Notes under the pieces: model-generated
What the model was told of the DNA's origin: nothing
Database searches by the model: none
Seen by the model: the letters and a program-made list of their open reading frames with translations, nothing else
Position numbers and translations under genes: made by a program
Assembly (NCBI GenBank): GCA_023447635.1
Contig: JAEXNA010000118.1
Span: 3,371-67,370, forward strand
Length of the DNA: 64,000 nt
Origin: Vulcanimicrobiota bacterium
GTDB taxonomy: Bacteria; Vulcanimicrobiota; Xenobia; Xenobiales; JADMJV01
Direction of reading: 5' to 3'
Shown: positions 5,593 to 14,235 of the stretch, piece by piece
Position numbering within the stretch: position 1 is the stretch's first letter
Layout: each line of letters opens with the position of its first letter

Positions 5593-6273
5593 CTAACGGC
5601 AGCCTCGAGTGAAATAGCCAAACCGGACGGACTTGGGGGTCTTCTTTGTGTCTCGGCTCACCTCTTGGCCCACCACCGATTCGGTCAACGTTTCGGTGAG
5701 GCCGGAAGAGATGTCTTCAGGGTAGAGCCAGCCGACACCGGCAGAATCGAGTCCGCGTTGCGTTATCTCGACGAGCTTGAAGTCGGTCATCACACTGTCG
5801 GCGGCTAGGTCCAGTTCAAGGACCAGATAGCCGACTTGGTCTAGCGCTCCCGGTTCTCCAAGCGCTAGAACATAAGAGCCTTCCGTGCTGTAGATGACGT
5901 CCGGGATAAGGCTCGACATCAGCAGCGCTAGTTCTCGGGGATCACGGTGACTTACACGAAAGCCGCGGACCGGGTTCCCACCACCGGCTATCAGTCCCCG
6001 CCTCCGAGCCTCTGCCAGAAATGCCTCGACATCCTTTTGACGGCCCTGCCGTCGGGTCGTCGCATTCCGGTTCATCGCTGGCAGCGTTACCTGAGGGTAG
6101 CGCCTCCTCAGAAGTTCCAGAACAGATTCTGAACCTCTGGCTTCCGGCGCCATCACGACGTCAACAGGCTTCGGGGTCATCCAGCCGCTCTCCGCAGGGT
6201 GAGGATCGGCGAGGACGTGAAGAGATAGGCTGAGTGCAGCCATGAGACCGGGGAGCATACGGGGAACGCGCAT
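5593..6273 (-). CDS. Truncated secretin-like (GspD/PilQ N-domain) protein
   Basis: The product has 226 residues with a signal peptide (MRVPRMLPGLMAALSLSL, cleavage near VLA-DP). Residues about 85-185 resemble the N-terminal region and N1 domain of secretins: a short strand-helix part around QKDVEAFLAEARRRGLIAGG, then RELALLMSSLIPDV, STEGSYVLALGEP and the IVE-like start of the secretin domain (DFKLVEITQRGLDSAGVGW). The beta-barrel gate domain that should follow (several hundred residues) is absent. The last 35 residues look unrelated, and the stop lies at the edge of the repeat array. This suggests the 3' part was lost or replaced when the array was inserted or recombined. I chose the ATG at 6273 because it opens the signal peptide. 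Confidence 0.55.
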   Translation of the reverse strand: MRVPRMLPGLMAALSLSLHVLADPHPAESGWMTPKPVDVVMAPEARGSESVLELLRRRYPQVTLPAMNRNATTRRQGRQKDVEAFLAEARRRGLIAGGGNPVRGFRVSHRDPRELALLMSSLIPDVIYSTEGSYVLALGEPGALDQVGYLVLELDLAADSVMTDFKLVEITQRGLDSAGVGWLYPEDISSGLTETLTESVVGQEVSRDTKKTPKSVRFGYFTRGCR

Positions 6274-6477
6274 CGTGGTCTGTTCCAGATGAGCTTGCAG
6301 CTTCCTATTCCAGACGCGGATGCGAGATTCTGACGGGGTGGGCTTCCGAGCGACGACAGAAACTGTCACGGGAGTCGCTGGTGACGATGTCTAAGCCCCG
6401 CCGACGATCGGCACGGGCCTGGAGGTGTTCCTCGAACTCCCTAAAACTTACGGCCGACGATCGGGGAGGGGTGTTTC

Positions 6478-7701
6478 GTGAAGAAGACCATTCGTGGCGC
6501 GGGTGCGCTAGCTATCATTCTGGGATTGATGACCGGGCCGGCCTGGTCCGACATCTACATCCGCAACAAGCCGCTGACCAAAGCCGTCCAGCACAACCTG
6601 GTCCTCTACCTTGACCAGGCCGAGCTGGGTCGCTACTTCTCCAAGGAAGAGCTGGCTCGCTGTACCTTCGACCCCGCAACAGGGCGCGTCGAAGTCGATG
6701 GCTCCCCCCTCACCCTTCCCATGCTGGCCGAAGGCCAGCTCGTCCCCGTCGTGGCCCTGGCCGAAGCCCTCGGTTTCCAGAAGAAGGTCAACCGCCAGCT
6801 GGACATCACCGACTACAACACCACCGCCACCAAAGAGGCGAAGACCGTCGCCTCGACCGCCAGGAACACAGGTGGAGCCGACTACCGGCTGGGCGAGCAG
6901 AGGATGAGTGAAGTTCTGCAGAAGACTCCCCGGTTGACCTCTCACCCCCAGCAGGCTCGGGTGGAGAAGATCGGCCATCAGATCGTCGCTGTCTCGGACA
7001 TGCCGACCCTGACCTGGAACTTCTACATCGTGCAGGACCCCGAGCCGAACGCCTTCTGCTGTGGAGCCGGCTGGGTGGCCGTGACCGACGGCCTGCTCGC
7101 CCTGAAGCTGACCGACGACGAGCTCGCCGGAGTTCTCTCTCACGAGGTCGGCCACGGCTGCCGCAAAGACCTGGAGGAGGGGAAGTTCAACCGCGAGCAG
7201 CTGGAGCGCCACGGCAACGACGCCATCAGGCTGGACAGGGAGCGCCAGGTTCTGGTCCAGAAACAGCAGCAGCTGCTGCAGAGAGCCAAGGTCGCGCTGA
7301 ACCGCGCCGAGCTGGCTTACAGCAGCGCCGAGGCCTCGACTTACCTGAACCAGGCCCGGAGCCTGCAGGGGGAGGCGGAGGCGTTGAATCGCCCGATCCG
7401 CAAGCTGGACAAGGCGATCGACGTCGCGATGAAAGGCTTCGAGAACAAGAAGGCGGTGCTGACATCCGACGTGCTGCAGCAGAAAGACGAGTTCGAGGCC
7501 GACGTCAAAGGCATCTATTACGCCACCACGGCCGGCTTCGCGCCCAACGGTCTGGCCGACTCGCTCAGGAAGATCTCTCATCACCGCGCTGCCGACAGGT
7601 TCGGCCAGGCGGCCTACAACGGAGGTCTAACCCATCCGCCCGTCGTCGACCGCATCAAGACCCTGCAGAAGGTGCTGAGGGATTGGAAGGACCAGCGGTA
7701 G
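6478..7701 (+). CDS. M48-family metallopeptidase, secreted
   Basis: The product has 407 residues from a GTG at 6478 preceded by GGGAGGGG. A signal peptide (MKKTIRGAGALAIILGLM, cleavage near AWS-D) is followed by a copper-amine-oxidase-N-like region (residues about 25-110, with DGSPLTLPMLAEGQLVPVVA). The peptidase domain has HEVGH at 222-226 as zinc ligands and catalytic Glu, and a downstream E340 in FEADVKG as third ligand. A long charged helix (about 230-320), probably a coiled coil, is inserted between them. M48 enzymes of this BepA/LoiP-like type act in the periplasm on envelope proteins. The small Cys-rich secreted protein starts 6 bp downstream and is probably co-transcribed. Confidence 0.85.
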   Translation: MKKTIRGAGALAIILGLMTGPAWSDIYIRNKPLTKAVQHNLVLYLDQAELGRYFSKEELARCTFDPATGRVEVDGSPLTLPMLAEGQLVPVVALAEALGFQKKVNRQLDITDYNTTATKEAKTVASTARNTGGADYRLGEQRMSEVLQKTPRLTSHPQQARVEKIGHQIVAVSDMPTLTWNFYIVQDPEPNAFCCGAGWVAVTDGLLALKLTDDELAGVLSHEVGHGCRKDLEEGKFNREQLERHGNDAIRLDRERQVLVQKQQQLLQRAKVALNRAELAYSSAEASTYLNQARSLQGEAEALNRPIRKLDKAIDVAMKGFENKKAVLTSDVLQQKDEFEADVKGIYYATTAGFAPNGLADSLRKISHHRAADRFGQAAYNGGLTHPPVVDRIKTLQKVLRDWKDQR

Positions 7702-7706
7702 CTTCG

Positions 7707-8012
7707 ATGCGCTCGTCCCTTGCCCTGAGCCTGGCCTTGCTGCTGCTGTTCTTCGCCTCGCCCGGATGGGCCGGGACCTGTCGGGGTGAGGCCGGATGCA
7801 CGGCATGCACGAACTGCCAGTACTGCAAACACTGCAAGGCTGGAGGCAGCTGCGGCGTCTGCTCTAGAGGGGCGGGGAGGCCTGCGGCGGGCAGTTCGAA
7901 GGCGCCGGCGAGGCCTGCGAAGGTCTCGTGGAGGTGCCGGGGGACGACGAAGAAGGGCGCGCAGTGCAGTCGGAACGCTCAGGCAGGGCGGGACTACTGC
8001 TATCAGCATTAG
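7707..8012 (+). CDS. Small secreted Cys-rich protein with C-terminal CRGTTKKGAQC zinc-knuckle-like motif
   Basis: The product has 101 residues. A signal peptide (MRSSLALSLALLLLFFASP, cleavage near GWAG) is followed by a dense Cys cluster (CRGEAGCTACTNCQYC.KHC...CGVC), an Ala/Pro linker, and a C-terminal W-x-C-R-G-x-T-x-K-G-x-Q-C ... GRDYCYQH motif. The last pattern matches a short metal-binding module found at the ends of many bacterial secreted proteins and nucleases (DUF5763-like). The start at 7707 opens the signal peptide, 6 bp after the M48 peptidase stop. It may be a redox-active or metal-binding partner of that peptidase; this is inferred from position only. Confidence 0.65.
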   Translation: MRSSLALSLALLLLFFASPGWAGTCRGEAGCTACTNCQYCKHCKAGGSCGVCSRGAGRPAAGSSKAPARPAKVSWRCRGTTKKGAQCSRNAQAGRDYCYQH

Positions 8013-8046
8013 GGATCTGTTGGAGGGAGAGACGGAGGGTGGAGGC

Positions 8047-8475
8047 TCAGGTTGGAGGCGTCCAGGCGTAGGGGTACTTCTCCAGATCAGGACCTGAGGC
8101 CAGCCATCGACGGTGGACCCACGTCGGGATGTGGTAGCAGAGCAGGACGTGGATGGCCACCAGAAGGACGATTCCCAGCAGCACGGGCGGGAGAATCCGA
8201 CCGATATTCTCCCATTGGGACTCGTCGCTCTTCATCACGGCAAGGCAGATGCCAGCGAGCGGCGTGAGAGCGAGTAAAAGGGCCGGGACCAGGGTGCAGC
8301 CAGAGCTTCCACTACCGTTGCGGAGCTTGCGAATCCAACAGACACAGGTGACAAGGTCGAACGGTACCGGACTCAAGGCGATGACCAGTGAGAGTAGGAG
8401 ACCGTTGACTGGACCCTCAGGATTTGGGAGGGACGGGGCCTGGCTGACGGCGAGGAAAAGCAGGTCGATATTCAC
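8047..8475 (-). CDS. Small membrane protein, paralogue of the protein at 1742-2101
   Basis: The product has 142 residues starting at a GTG (8475) with TAGGAG 5 nt upstream. Hydrophobic segments: the N-terminal region, LVPALLLALTPLAGICLAV and VLLGIVLLVAIHVLLCYHI. It shares PFDLxTCxCxxRKLRNGxGxSGCT and HRRWLASxPDLEKYPYxW with the product at 1742-2101. The leader TAGGAGTG before the start is the same GGCGTAGGAGTG that precedes the gene at 3024, so the promoter and leader were probably duplicated with the gene family. Function unknown. Confidence 0.7.
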   Translation of the reverse strand: MNIDLLFLAVSQAPSLPNPEGPVNGLLLSLVIALSPVPFDLVTCVCWIRKLRNGSGSSGCTLVPALLLALTPLAGICLAVMKSDESQWENIGRILPPVLLGIVLLVAIHVLLCYHIPTWVHRRWLASGPDLEKYPYAWTPPT

Positions 8476-8518
8476 GTCACTCCTACGCCGCTAGGCGAGC
8501 CCCGGTTCAGAGAGATTT

Positions 8519-9016
8519 CTACAGTAGGGCCTTGTATCGCTGCTGGTAGCTCGCCACGGCCGCACGTGGAAGTCGGACAGTGATGTCGTCATCGAACAGC
8601 TCGAGTGCCGCGACGATCGTTGCAGCATCAAGTAGATCGGCATCATACAGTGCGTCGAGCAGCCAGAGTACCCCGTGAACTTTGACCCCTCGTGATTGAG
8701 CGACCCTCCGAAGGCCACCGTCGCCAGTAAGGAGGATGCAGCCTTCGTGTCGCTCCGCTACGACCAGAGAGAAGGAGTCGGCTGCGGAGAGGTGCTGATA
8801 GGCGTCACGTATCGCTTTGACCTGGCCCACTCCATGGGGATCGAGGTCAACAACCTCAAAGCCGAGCTCTCGAAGATCCATTCCGTCCAGGCTTTGGAGT
8901 TCGGACTCCACGACATCTGGCAGCATTAGCCTGTAGTTCAGGCGCGAATAGCTTTGCAACAGCCCCGCCTTGAACAGGTCGATCAGGGCTGACGCGTCGT
9001 TGACGATGAGGTTCAT
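8519..9016 (-). CDS. PIN-domain protein, toxin partner of the HTH-ImmA/IrrE regulator
   Basis: The product has 165 residues starting MNLIVNDASALIDL. PIN acidic residues are visible: D7 in the first strand, an E in DVVESELQ, the D in SAADSFSLV and the D of LTGDGGLR. PIN domains are Mg-dependent RNases, typically VapC-like toxins. The gene follows the HTH-ImmA gene with 7 bp between stop and ATG; an in-frame GTG at 9034 would overlap the upstream stop instead. The pairing of a COG2856-type HTH-peptidase with a downstream PIN gene is a recurrent two-gene toxin-antitoxin-like arrangement. Confidence 0.8.
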   Translation of the reverse strand: MNLIVNDASALIDLFKAGLLQSYSRLNYRLMLPDVVESELQSLDGMDLRELGFEVVDLDPHGVGQVKAIRDAYQHLSAADSFSLVVAERHEGCILLTGDGGLRRVAQSRGVKVHGVLWLLDALYDADLLDAATIVAALELFDDDITVRLPRAAVASYQQRYKALL

Positions 9017-9023
9017 CGTCGTG

Positions 9024-10100
9024 CTATGACCCACCTCGGAGAACTCGCTCGACTTCGGCGATGGGTTTCTCGAGAAGCTCCGCGGCTTTGGGCAACCCGA
9101 TCAGCCCTTCCGCTAGGGCTTGGTAGCACTTCCGCTCAAAGACGCGAGGCATCTCCTCAGTTCCCCGAACATCCAGAGGCTCTAGCTCTCGTGGTTCAAC
9201 CTTGCCGCGCCAACCTCTTCCGAAGGTTCGGCAGCCGTACTCGTACTGAGACTGAGTGGTGTGGCGTAGCTGATAGACTCGATACCACAGCGCAGCTGCG
9301 CTAACGCGGTAGACTCTTTTGATCTCCAGGATTTCGGGCGCCTCGAACCTTCGCCGGGGGAATCCGAACGTCCGGGCCAGATGTTCCCTGGGCATAAGGA
9401 AAGCCCCCGCGAAGCGATTGGCCGCTTTTTCCGTCTCCTTCTCGTCATCGGGGACAACCAGGTATCGGTGTGCCAGCTCGTGCAGTAGCGTGAGCCGTCG
9501 CCGCTCGAGGGACTGTTTGCTATTGGCGACCAGCACGTGGACTGGCTCTTCGTCATCTCGGTGGACCTCACAGGTCAAACCCGACACGTTGTCGGGGAGT
9601 TCTGTGACGATGACGATATGCCCACGCTCTTCCAGTAACTCGGTAACGTCAGGAATGGGGGCGGTCCCAAGTTGCCATTCCGCCCGTAGCCGGTTCGCGA
9701 AGTCTTCTGCTTGCTCGGCTGAGGAGATCTCTTTCTGGTCGACGCTGGAATTATGAAGTGGGGTACCCAGGATGCTTTCGAGCTGGAGGTAGCGCTCGAC
9801 GTAGCCTACGACCTGCGCCTCGACCTTCGCTTTGTCGCGGGCTGAGGTTCGGGAGTGCTTGCGGAAGTCGACCTGGCCAAGGCGAGTGTTCTTGGGTGCA
9901 AGCAGATAATCCAGAGACACGTTGAGCGCTTTGCCCAGAGCTAGGAGCACCTTCGAGCCGGGCAGCATCTCGTCGCGCTCGTACTTGCCGATGGCCTGCG
10001 CCGAGACAAGGCCATCCATCTTCGCGGCAAGGTCGCGGAGCGAGAGGCCCTCTTTCAAACGGGCAAGTTTAATTCGATGGCCGATTTGTGCGTTTGCCAT
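9024..10100 (-). CDS. XRE-family HTH regulator fused to ImmA/IrrE metallopeptidase
   Basis: The product has 358 residues. An N-terminal helix-turn-helix (residues about 8-65, LSLRDLAAKMDGLVSAQAI) is followed by a zinc-peptidase domain with HELAH (about residues 204-208) and a downstream ENRFA-like helix (EKAANRFAGAFLMP). ImmA-type peptidases cleave cognate repressors in mobile elements, and IrrE-type ones act in stress responses. Here DNA binding and protease are fused, as in COG2856 proteins that control toxin genes. The gene is co-transcribed with the PIN gene and has a promoter and inverted repeat directly at its start, consistent with autorepression. Confidence 0.9.
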   Translation of the reverse strand: MANAQIGHRIKLARLKEGLSLRDLAAKMDGLVSAQAIGKYERDEMLPGSKVLLALGKALNVSLDYLLAPKNTRLGQVDFRKHSRTSARDKAKVEAQVVGYVERYLQLESILGTPLHNSSVDQKEISSAEQAEDFANRLRAEWQLGTAPIPDVTELLEERGHIVIVTELPDNVSGLTCEVHRDDEEPVHVLVANSKQSLERRRLTLLHELAHRYLVVPDDEKETEKAANRFAGAFLMPREHLARTFGFPRRRFEAPEILEIKRVYRVSAAALWYRVYQLRHTTQSQYEYGCRTFGRGWRGKVEPRELEPLDVRGTEEMPRVFERKCYQALAEGLIGLPKAAELLEKPIAEVERVLRGGS

Positions 10101-10106
10101 GTTCCC

Positions 10107-10135
10107 ATGTTACAATTCTCATGGTAGATTGTAAA
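10107..10135 (-). promoter_or_regulatory. Promoter and operator of the HTH-ImmA/PIN operon, apparently leaderless
   Basis: On the minus strand TTTACA (10135-10130) and TAACAT (10112-10107) are separated by 17 bp, a good sigma-70 type promoter. The start codon lies 6 nt after the -10 box, so transcription should begin at or next to the ATG (10100). The inverted repeat TTACAAT (10110-10116) / ATTGTAA (10128-10134) covers both boxes and is the likely operator of the HTH protein. Confidence 0.7.
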
Positions 10136-10269
10136 CCGAAGGCAAAAGAGCCAGGGCACCTCACCTAATGGCGAGGCGCTCCAGCGTGGTAGTAAACGAA
10201 GGTTTCGTCGCTCCAAGGAGAGGTTCCCTGCTCTTGTCGCCTATCTTCTCTTGAAAGAGCGTGTCTAGT

Positions 10270-10449
10270 ATGGGTAAAAAACCCGGAACAAACGTCGGTA
10301 GCAGTGGCGGAATCTATCAGGAGGTCGGTCCTCGAGGCGGGAGTCGACCTAATTATGCGACAGTACCCGACAACAAGCCCCTTCCTCCTACAACCTCTCC
10401 AGGAAGTACCTGGAAGCCCGTCAAGGTGACTCCGCCCAGCAAACGCTAG
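10270..10449 (+). CDS. YjzC-like small protein
   Basis: The product has 59 residues starting MGKKPGTNVGSSGGIYQEVG. Its PGTxxxSSGGIYxEVGPRGG and PLPPTTxPGSTWKP blocks correspond to the small YjzC-like family found in many phyla, whose function is unknown. An upstream in-frame GTG (10261) is less likely. It is divergent from the HTH-ImmA operon and is followed by a clear terminator, so it is a single-gene unit. Confidence 0.7.
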   Translation: MGKKPGTNVGSSGGIYQEVGPRGGSRPNYATVPDNKPLPPTTSPGSTWKPVKVTPPSKR

Positions 10450-10489
10450 TCGTTCACCGGCGAAGCCACGTCAAGTCGACTCGACGCAT

Positions 10490-10512
10490 AAGCCGTCGGG
10501 TCGGCTTTTCTA
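10490..10512 (+). terminator. Intrinsic terminator after the YjzC-like gene
   Basis: AAGCCG (10490-10495) pairs with CGGCTT (10502-10507) around a 6-nt loop and is followed by a short T-rich stretch TTCT. Confidence 0.6.
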
Positions 10513-10536
10513 TGGAGTCTCGATACAGGGCTCTGG

Positions 10537-13500
10537 CTATTCCGGGGAACCATTGAGGCCTGTGTGGACCTTCCAGGTTATCGTTACGGGGTTGTCTCCC
10601 GTCCAGGTGTCAAACTCGACTTCGCCGTGGTAGAGGAACGGCTGAGATACGCCGCTCGTCTTCTTGACGTCCCTGATGAACAGATGAACCGCGACGCCTT
10701 GCTGCTTATGGTCGCGTAGCAACTGGCCGAACTTGCTGGCTTGGGTGGTTCGATTCTGGCTTTGCCATTGAAATAGCTCCGGGCTCAGGAACCGGTCCTC
10801 GTATTGGTGCCCTGGCAGCAGCTGGCCTTTCTCGATGGTCACGAGGAGGATGATGGTGTTGCCCTCGTGGACGACTCCAGAGTTCCAGGTGGCTTTGCTG
10901 AACTTCATGCCGAAGAAGCGGGGGATCTGCTCTCTCGCGTACCGATGCCCGACGACGAGCTTCTGGTCCACAGCCGAGCCGAGTGGAATCATGGACCAGC
11001 CGCTCTCGGTCTTGGTGAACTGGACTTGGTGCAGGGTGCCTGGCTGTCCCGCGTCCGGCCCAAACCATCCGCGCAATGTCGACTGAAGGACGTTGGTCGT
11101 CTCGTTCAGCTTGAAGGCGCTCGTCAGCTCTTCTCCGTCGAACTCGATGGTCAGAGTGTCGTCGTCGGCCGTCACGGTCTGACTGCCAGTCGGCGTCTCG
11201 AGATTTTGTTTCCGGTCGAGGACGAGCACGGGTCGACCGCCACGATGGCCCAATTTTACGAGAAAGCTGCCGTCCTTTACCACGGGCTTGTCCAAATAAT
11301 CCGCCAGGCGCCAGTCGACTAGCTCGCGAGTCAGAGCCGTCAAAGAGCTAGAGTGTTCGCCAGCAGGCAGAGTCGAGCGGAAGAGTTCATCGGAGTAGGT
11401 GAAGTAGTTCGAGGCACTGGCCAAGCTGTAGCCGCCGGTCCAGGCGGTGATCGGGTTCTTCTCCAACAGCTTTCTGACCGCTTGGGCGTTGTCCAGTCCT
11501 ACACTCAGGTCTGCAGCGACAAGGCGCGACCGACGTGCGCGTTCGATGAAAGCTTCGGTGAGTTCGTCGATGCCGATCGGCTGGCTGATGTCGACGCGGC
11601 TCAGCATCGCCTGGAGCAGGACCATCTTGTAGCTCTTCACCATCGAAGTGGTGCCCACGTGCACGAGGAACTGGCGGTGCGCTTCGAGCGCTTCGGCTTC
11701 TTGCTCCTCGAGAGCGCCTTTGAGCTTGAGGAAGTCCAGCCAGGAGCCGTACTCTTTGTTGACCGCTCGCGGGTCGTAGCCTTCGTGGAACGCCTCGCTG
11801 GCGGTGGGCCGCCGGCCGTGCCGGGTGCGGAAGTCCTCCAACCATAGCGACAGCGCCTCCGCCTTGGCGGTCTTCAGCATCTTGGCCAGGATGTCCAGCG
11901 TCTCCAGGTCGTAGGTGACCTCGCAACCGGGCGGCAGATTCAGCTCTCCGCGCTCCAGTTGATCCAGCGCAGCCTTGAGCTCCGCGTCGCTACCCACTCG
12001 CAGACAGCCCGCAATCTCCAGGAAGAGCGTCTGCAGCTTCACCAGGAACGTGCGGTGGTTGCCGATGTAGTCGATGACGACCAGGTGGTCTTTGCCGGGA
12101 GCCTTCCTCAAACCCCGTCCCAGCTGCTGCAGCCAGAGAACCCGGCTCTCCGTAGGGCGCAGCATCATCACCGTGTCCACCTGCGGCAGGTCCAGGCCTT
12201 CGTTGAAGACGTCGACAGAGAAGATAATGTCCAGGTCGCCCTCTGCCAACTGCTCGAGCGACTCACTGCGATGAGCGCTCTCCGGCCCGGTGTGAACGGC
12301 CACGGCGCGCTGGCCTCTCGACCTGAAGAACTCTGCCATAAAATCTGCGTGGCGCTGGGACACGCAAAAGGCCACGGTTCGGTCTCCGCCAAGCTTCTCA
12401 TACTGCTCAAAGGCGTTCTGGGCCCTCGCCTGAGTCGCGACCGCCGCAGTTAGGGCGTCGATATCGAACTTGCGATTGCGCCAGGGTATCTGAGCATAGT
12501 CGATGATATCGGGCACGCCGTGGTAGCGCATCGGACAGAGCAGTTCCTGGCGAATTCCCGCAGCCAGGTCGCACCGGTACACGACGTTCTCTCCAACCAG
12601 TCCGAGCAGGTCTCCGCCGTCCGTTCGCTCTGGAGTCGCGGTGATCGCCAGCAAGAACTGCGGAGTGAAGTAGTCGATCACTTTGCGGTAGCTGGCTGCG
12701 GCCGCGTGATGGAACTCGTCGACCACCAGGTAGTCGAAAGCGTCGCGAGCGAAGTCTCGGTAATGGTTCGCCAGCGTCTGGATCGAGGCGAACAGCACGT
12801 CCGCTCGGCGATTCTTCTCCTTGCCGGTGAAGTAGCCCAGCCGCGCGTCGGGGCGGATGGTGCGGAAGGTTCGATGAGCCTGGCTCAGGATCTCCTCGCG
12901 ATGCGCCACGAACAGCACTCGCGAGAATTTGGCCGAGTCGAACGCCGCAAGCCAGGTCTTCCCCAGGCCGGTAGCCAGCACGACCAGGCCGGCTCCGTTG
13001 CCTGCCTCGCGGGTCCTCTCCAGCTGAAACAGAGCCTCCGCTTGGATGGGGTGAGGGGAAGACGGGGGGGGAGGCGGCTCGGTAACGGCCTCGACCGGCT
13101 GCGGATTGGCCGGGGGGCGACGCCGCTCGCGATATTTGTCCAGCCAGGTCTGAGTCAGCTCGACGGTGGCTGGGTGTAGCAGAAGATTGCGGAAGGCGGA
13201 GGCCACGTCGTTAGGAACCTCGGCCAGGCGGTAGTTCCACTCGACCCCGGTGGTCAGCGCTGGCTGGCTCAGGTTAGAGCTGCCGACATAGGCAGCCTCG
13301 GCACCGTGGGCGCTAACGAACAGGTAGGCTTTGGGGTGAAAGCTGGTCTTGCTGCGAGTGGCCTCGAAGACGAAGGCGCGAAGACGTCCTTTGACGTCAG
13401 GATTCTGAGCAAGGTCCAGCAACCACTGCAGAGCGTCGGGGTCAGTGACATCGAGGTAGTCGCCCGTCAGGATCGTAGCGCGCCCTTCGCGCTGGACCAG

Positions 13501-14049
13501 GAGGTCCCACAGGCGCTCCGCGATGTGTCGCCAGCCGCTCTTGAGTAGGAAGGCGACGGCGAAGTTTACCTCCTGGGCAGAATCGAGGTCGCGCGACAGT
13601 TCGGGGAGCAGGTTGGAGGTGATGATGCTGCCGGAGGTGGGGGAGAACATCTCGCGCGTCGTGTCCGGCTCTTTGAGGTAGTTCGCCTTCGAGGGGACGA
13701 CGCAGCGCACGCCGCCACGCGGGTCCTCGACGTCTCCGTTGAAGCGCGGGATGACGTGGACGTGCAGGTGGAAGATGGTTTGCCCGCCAGCGGCTCCGAC
13801 GTTGATGCCGATGTTGTAGCCATTGGGGGCGAGACGCTCCTCAATCGCGCTCTTGGCCGCCTCTACTCCGTCGAGGATCGCGATCTGCTCCTCGCGCGTG
13901 GCCTCGAACCAGGTCGCGACGACGCGTCGTGGTACGATGAGTGCGTGGCCCGGGCTGACCGGGAAGCCATCCCACAGGCCGATGACCAGGTCGGACTGGT
14001 AGAAGACGCGGTCGGGGTCGGGATTGACGAAGGGAGAATCAGCCATCAT
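10537..14049 (-). CDS. HIT - PLD nuclease - SF2 helicase - DUF3427 fusion protein
   Basis: The product has 1170 residues. An N-terminal HIT domain carries HLHVHVI at 94-100 and G-x-P-x-x-P-G-H-A-L-I-V-P near 28-40. A phospholipase-D-like nuclease domain follows (FHPKAYLF with H238 and K240, N259 in GSSNLS). Then comes a superfamily 2 helicase with Walker A ATGLGKT at 359-365, a DEFHH motif II, ITATPERTDG and QQLGRGLRKAPGKDH as motif VI. The last 300 residues fit a DUF3427-type domain. Related PLD-helicase-DUF3427 proteins are frequent in defence islands and may cleave or translocate along invading DNA; the HIT fusion adds a nucleotide hydrolase. It is divergent from the HsdR_N-type gene at 14236 and neighbours three further nuclease genes. 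Confidence 0.9.
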   Translation of the reverse strand: MMADSPFVNPDPDRVFYQSDLVIGLWDGFPVSPGHALIVPRRVVATWFEATREEQIAILDGVEAAKSAIEERLAPNGYNIGINVGAAGGQTIFHLHVHVIPRFNGDVEDPRGGVRCVVPSKANYLKEPDTTREMFSPTSGSIITSNLLPELSRDLDSAQEVNFAVAFLLKSGWRHIAERLWDLLVQREGRATILTGDYLDVTDPDALQWLLDLAQNPDVKGRLRAFVFEATRSKTSFHPKAYLFVSAHGAEAAYVGSSNLSQPALTTGVEWNYRLAEVPNDVASAFRNLLLHPATVELTQTWLDKYRERRRPPANPQPVEAVTEPPPPPSSPHPIQAEALFQLERTREAGNGAGLVVLATGLGKTWLAAFDSAKFSRVLFVAHREEILSQAHRTFRTIRPDARLGYFTGKEKNRRADVLFASIQTLANHYRDFARDAFDYLVVDEFHHAAAASYRKVIDYFTPQFLLAITATPERTDGGDLLGLVGENVVYRCDLAAGIRQELLCPMRYHGVPDIIDYAQIPWRNRKFDIDALTAAVATQARAQNAFEQYEKLGGDRTVAFCVSQRHADFMAEFFRSRGQRAVAVHTGPESAHRSESLEQLAEGDLDIIFSVDVFNEGLDLPQVDTVMMLRPTESRVLWLQQLGRGLRKAPGKDHLVVIDYIGNHRTFLVKLQTLFLEIAGCLRVGSDAELKAALDQLERGELNLPPGCEVTYDLETLDILAKMLKTAKAEALSLWLEDFRTRHGRRPTASEAFHEGYDPRAVNKEYGSWLDFLKLKGALEEQEAEALEAHRQFLVHVGTTSMVKSYKMVLLQAMLSRVDISQPIGIDELTEAFIERARRSRLVAADLSVGLDNAQAVRKLLEKNPITAWTGGYSLASASNYFTYSDELFRSTLPAGEHSSSLTALTRELVDWRLADYLDKPVVKDGSFLVKLGHRGGRPVLVLDRKQNLETPTGSQTVTADDDTLTIEFDGEELTSAFKLNETTNVLQSTLRGWFGPDAGQPGTLHQVQFTKTESGWSMIPLGSAVDQKLVVGHRYAREQIPRFFGMKFSKATWNSGVVHEGNTIILLVTIEKGQLLPGHQYEDRFLSPELFQWQSQNRTTQASKFGQLLRDHKQQGVAVHLFIRDVKKTSGVSQPFLYHGEVEFDTWTGDNPVTITWKVHTGLNGSPE

Positions 14050-14235
14050 CGCGCCCCTTCGCAGTCGGTCGAGGCGTTCCCCGCTTGGATATCCTGCGCA
14101 CCTTCATAAACCGATTGTCGACGGAAGGGCTGTCAAAAACTGTCATACTACGTTCACAGGAAATCCTCGGAGTGCGTCACACTACTTCAATGCCGGATGG
14201 TATAGATCTCTTTTTAGTGAATCAAGGGGTGGGTT

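Noticed and set aside
1261..5598. Plus-strand frames in the spacers beginning MNSSCRGLGGLCLAVAAS, open for about 46 codons in all five spacers and resembling a signal peptide
   Set aside because: No Shine-Dalgarno sequence precedes any copy, the tails diverge in all frames, and differences between copies are mostly amino-acid changing. Weakly possible, but not supported.
10804..13548. Several plus-strand frames opposite the helicase gene
   Set aside because: Antisense shadows; none has recognisable domains or ribosome sites.
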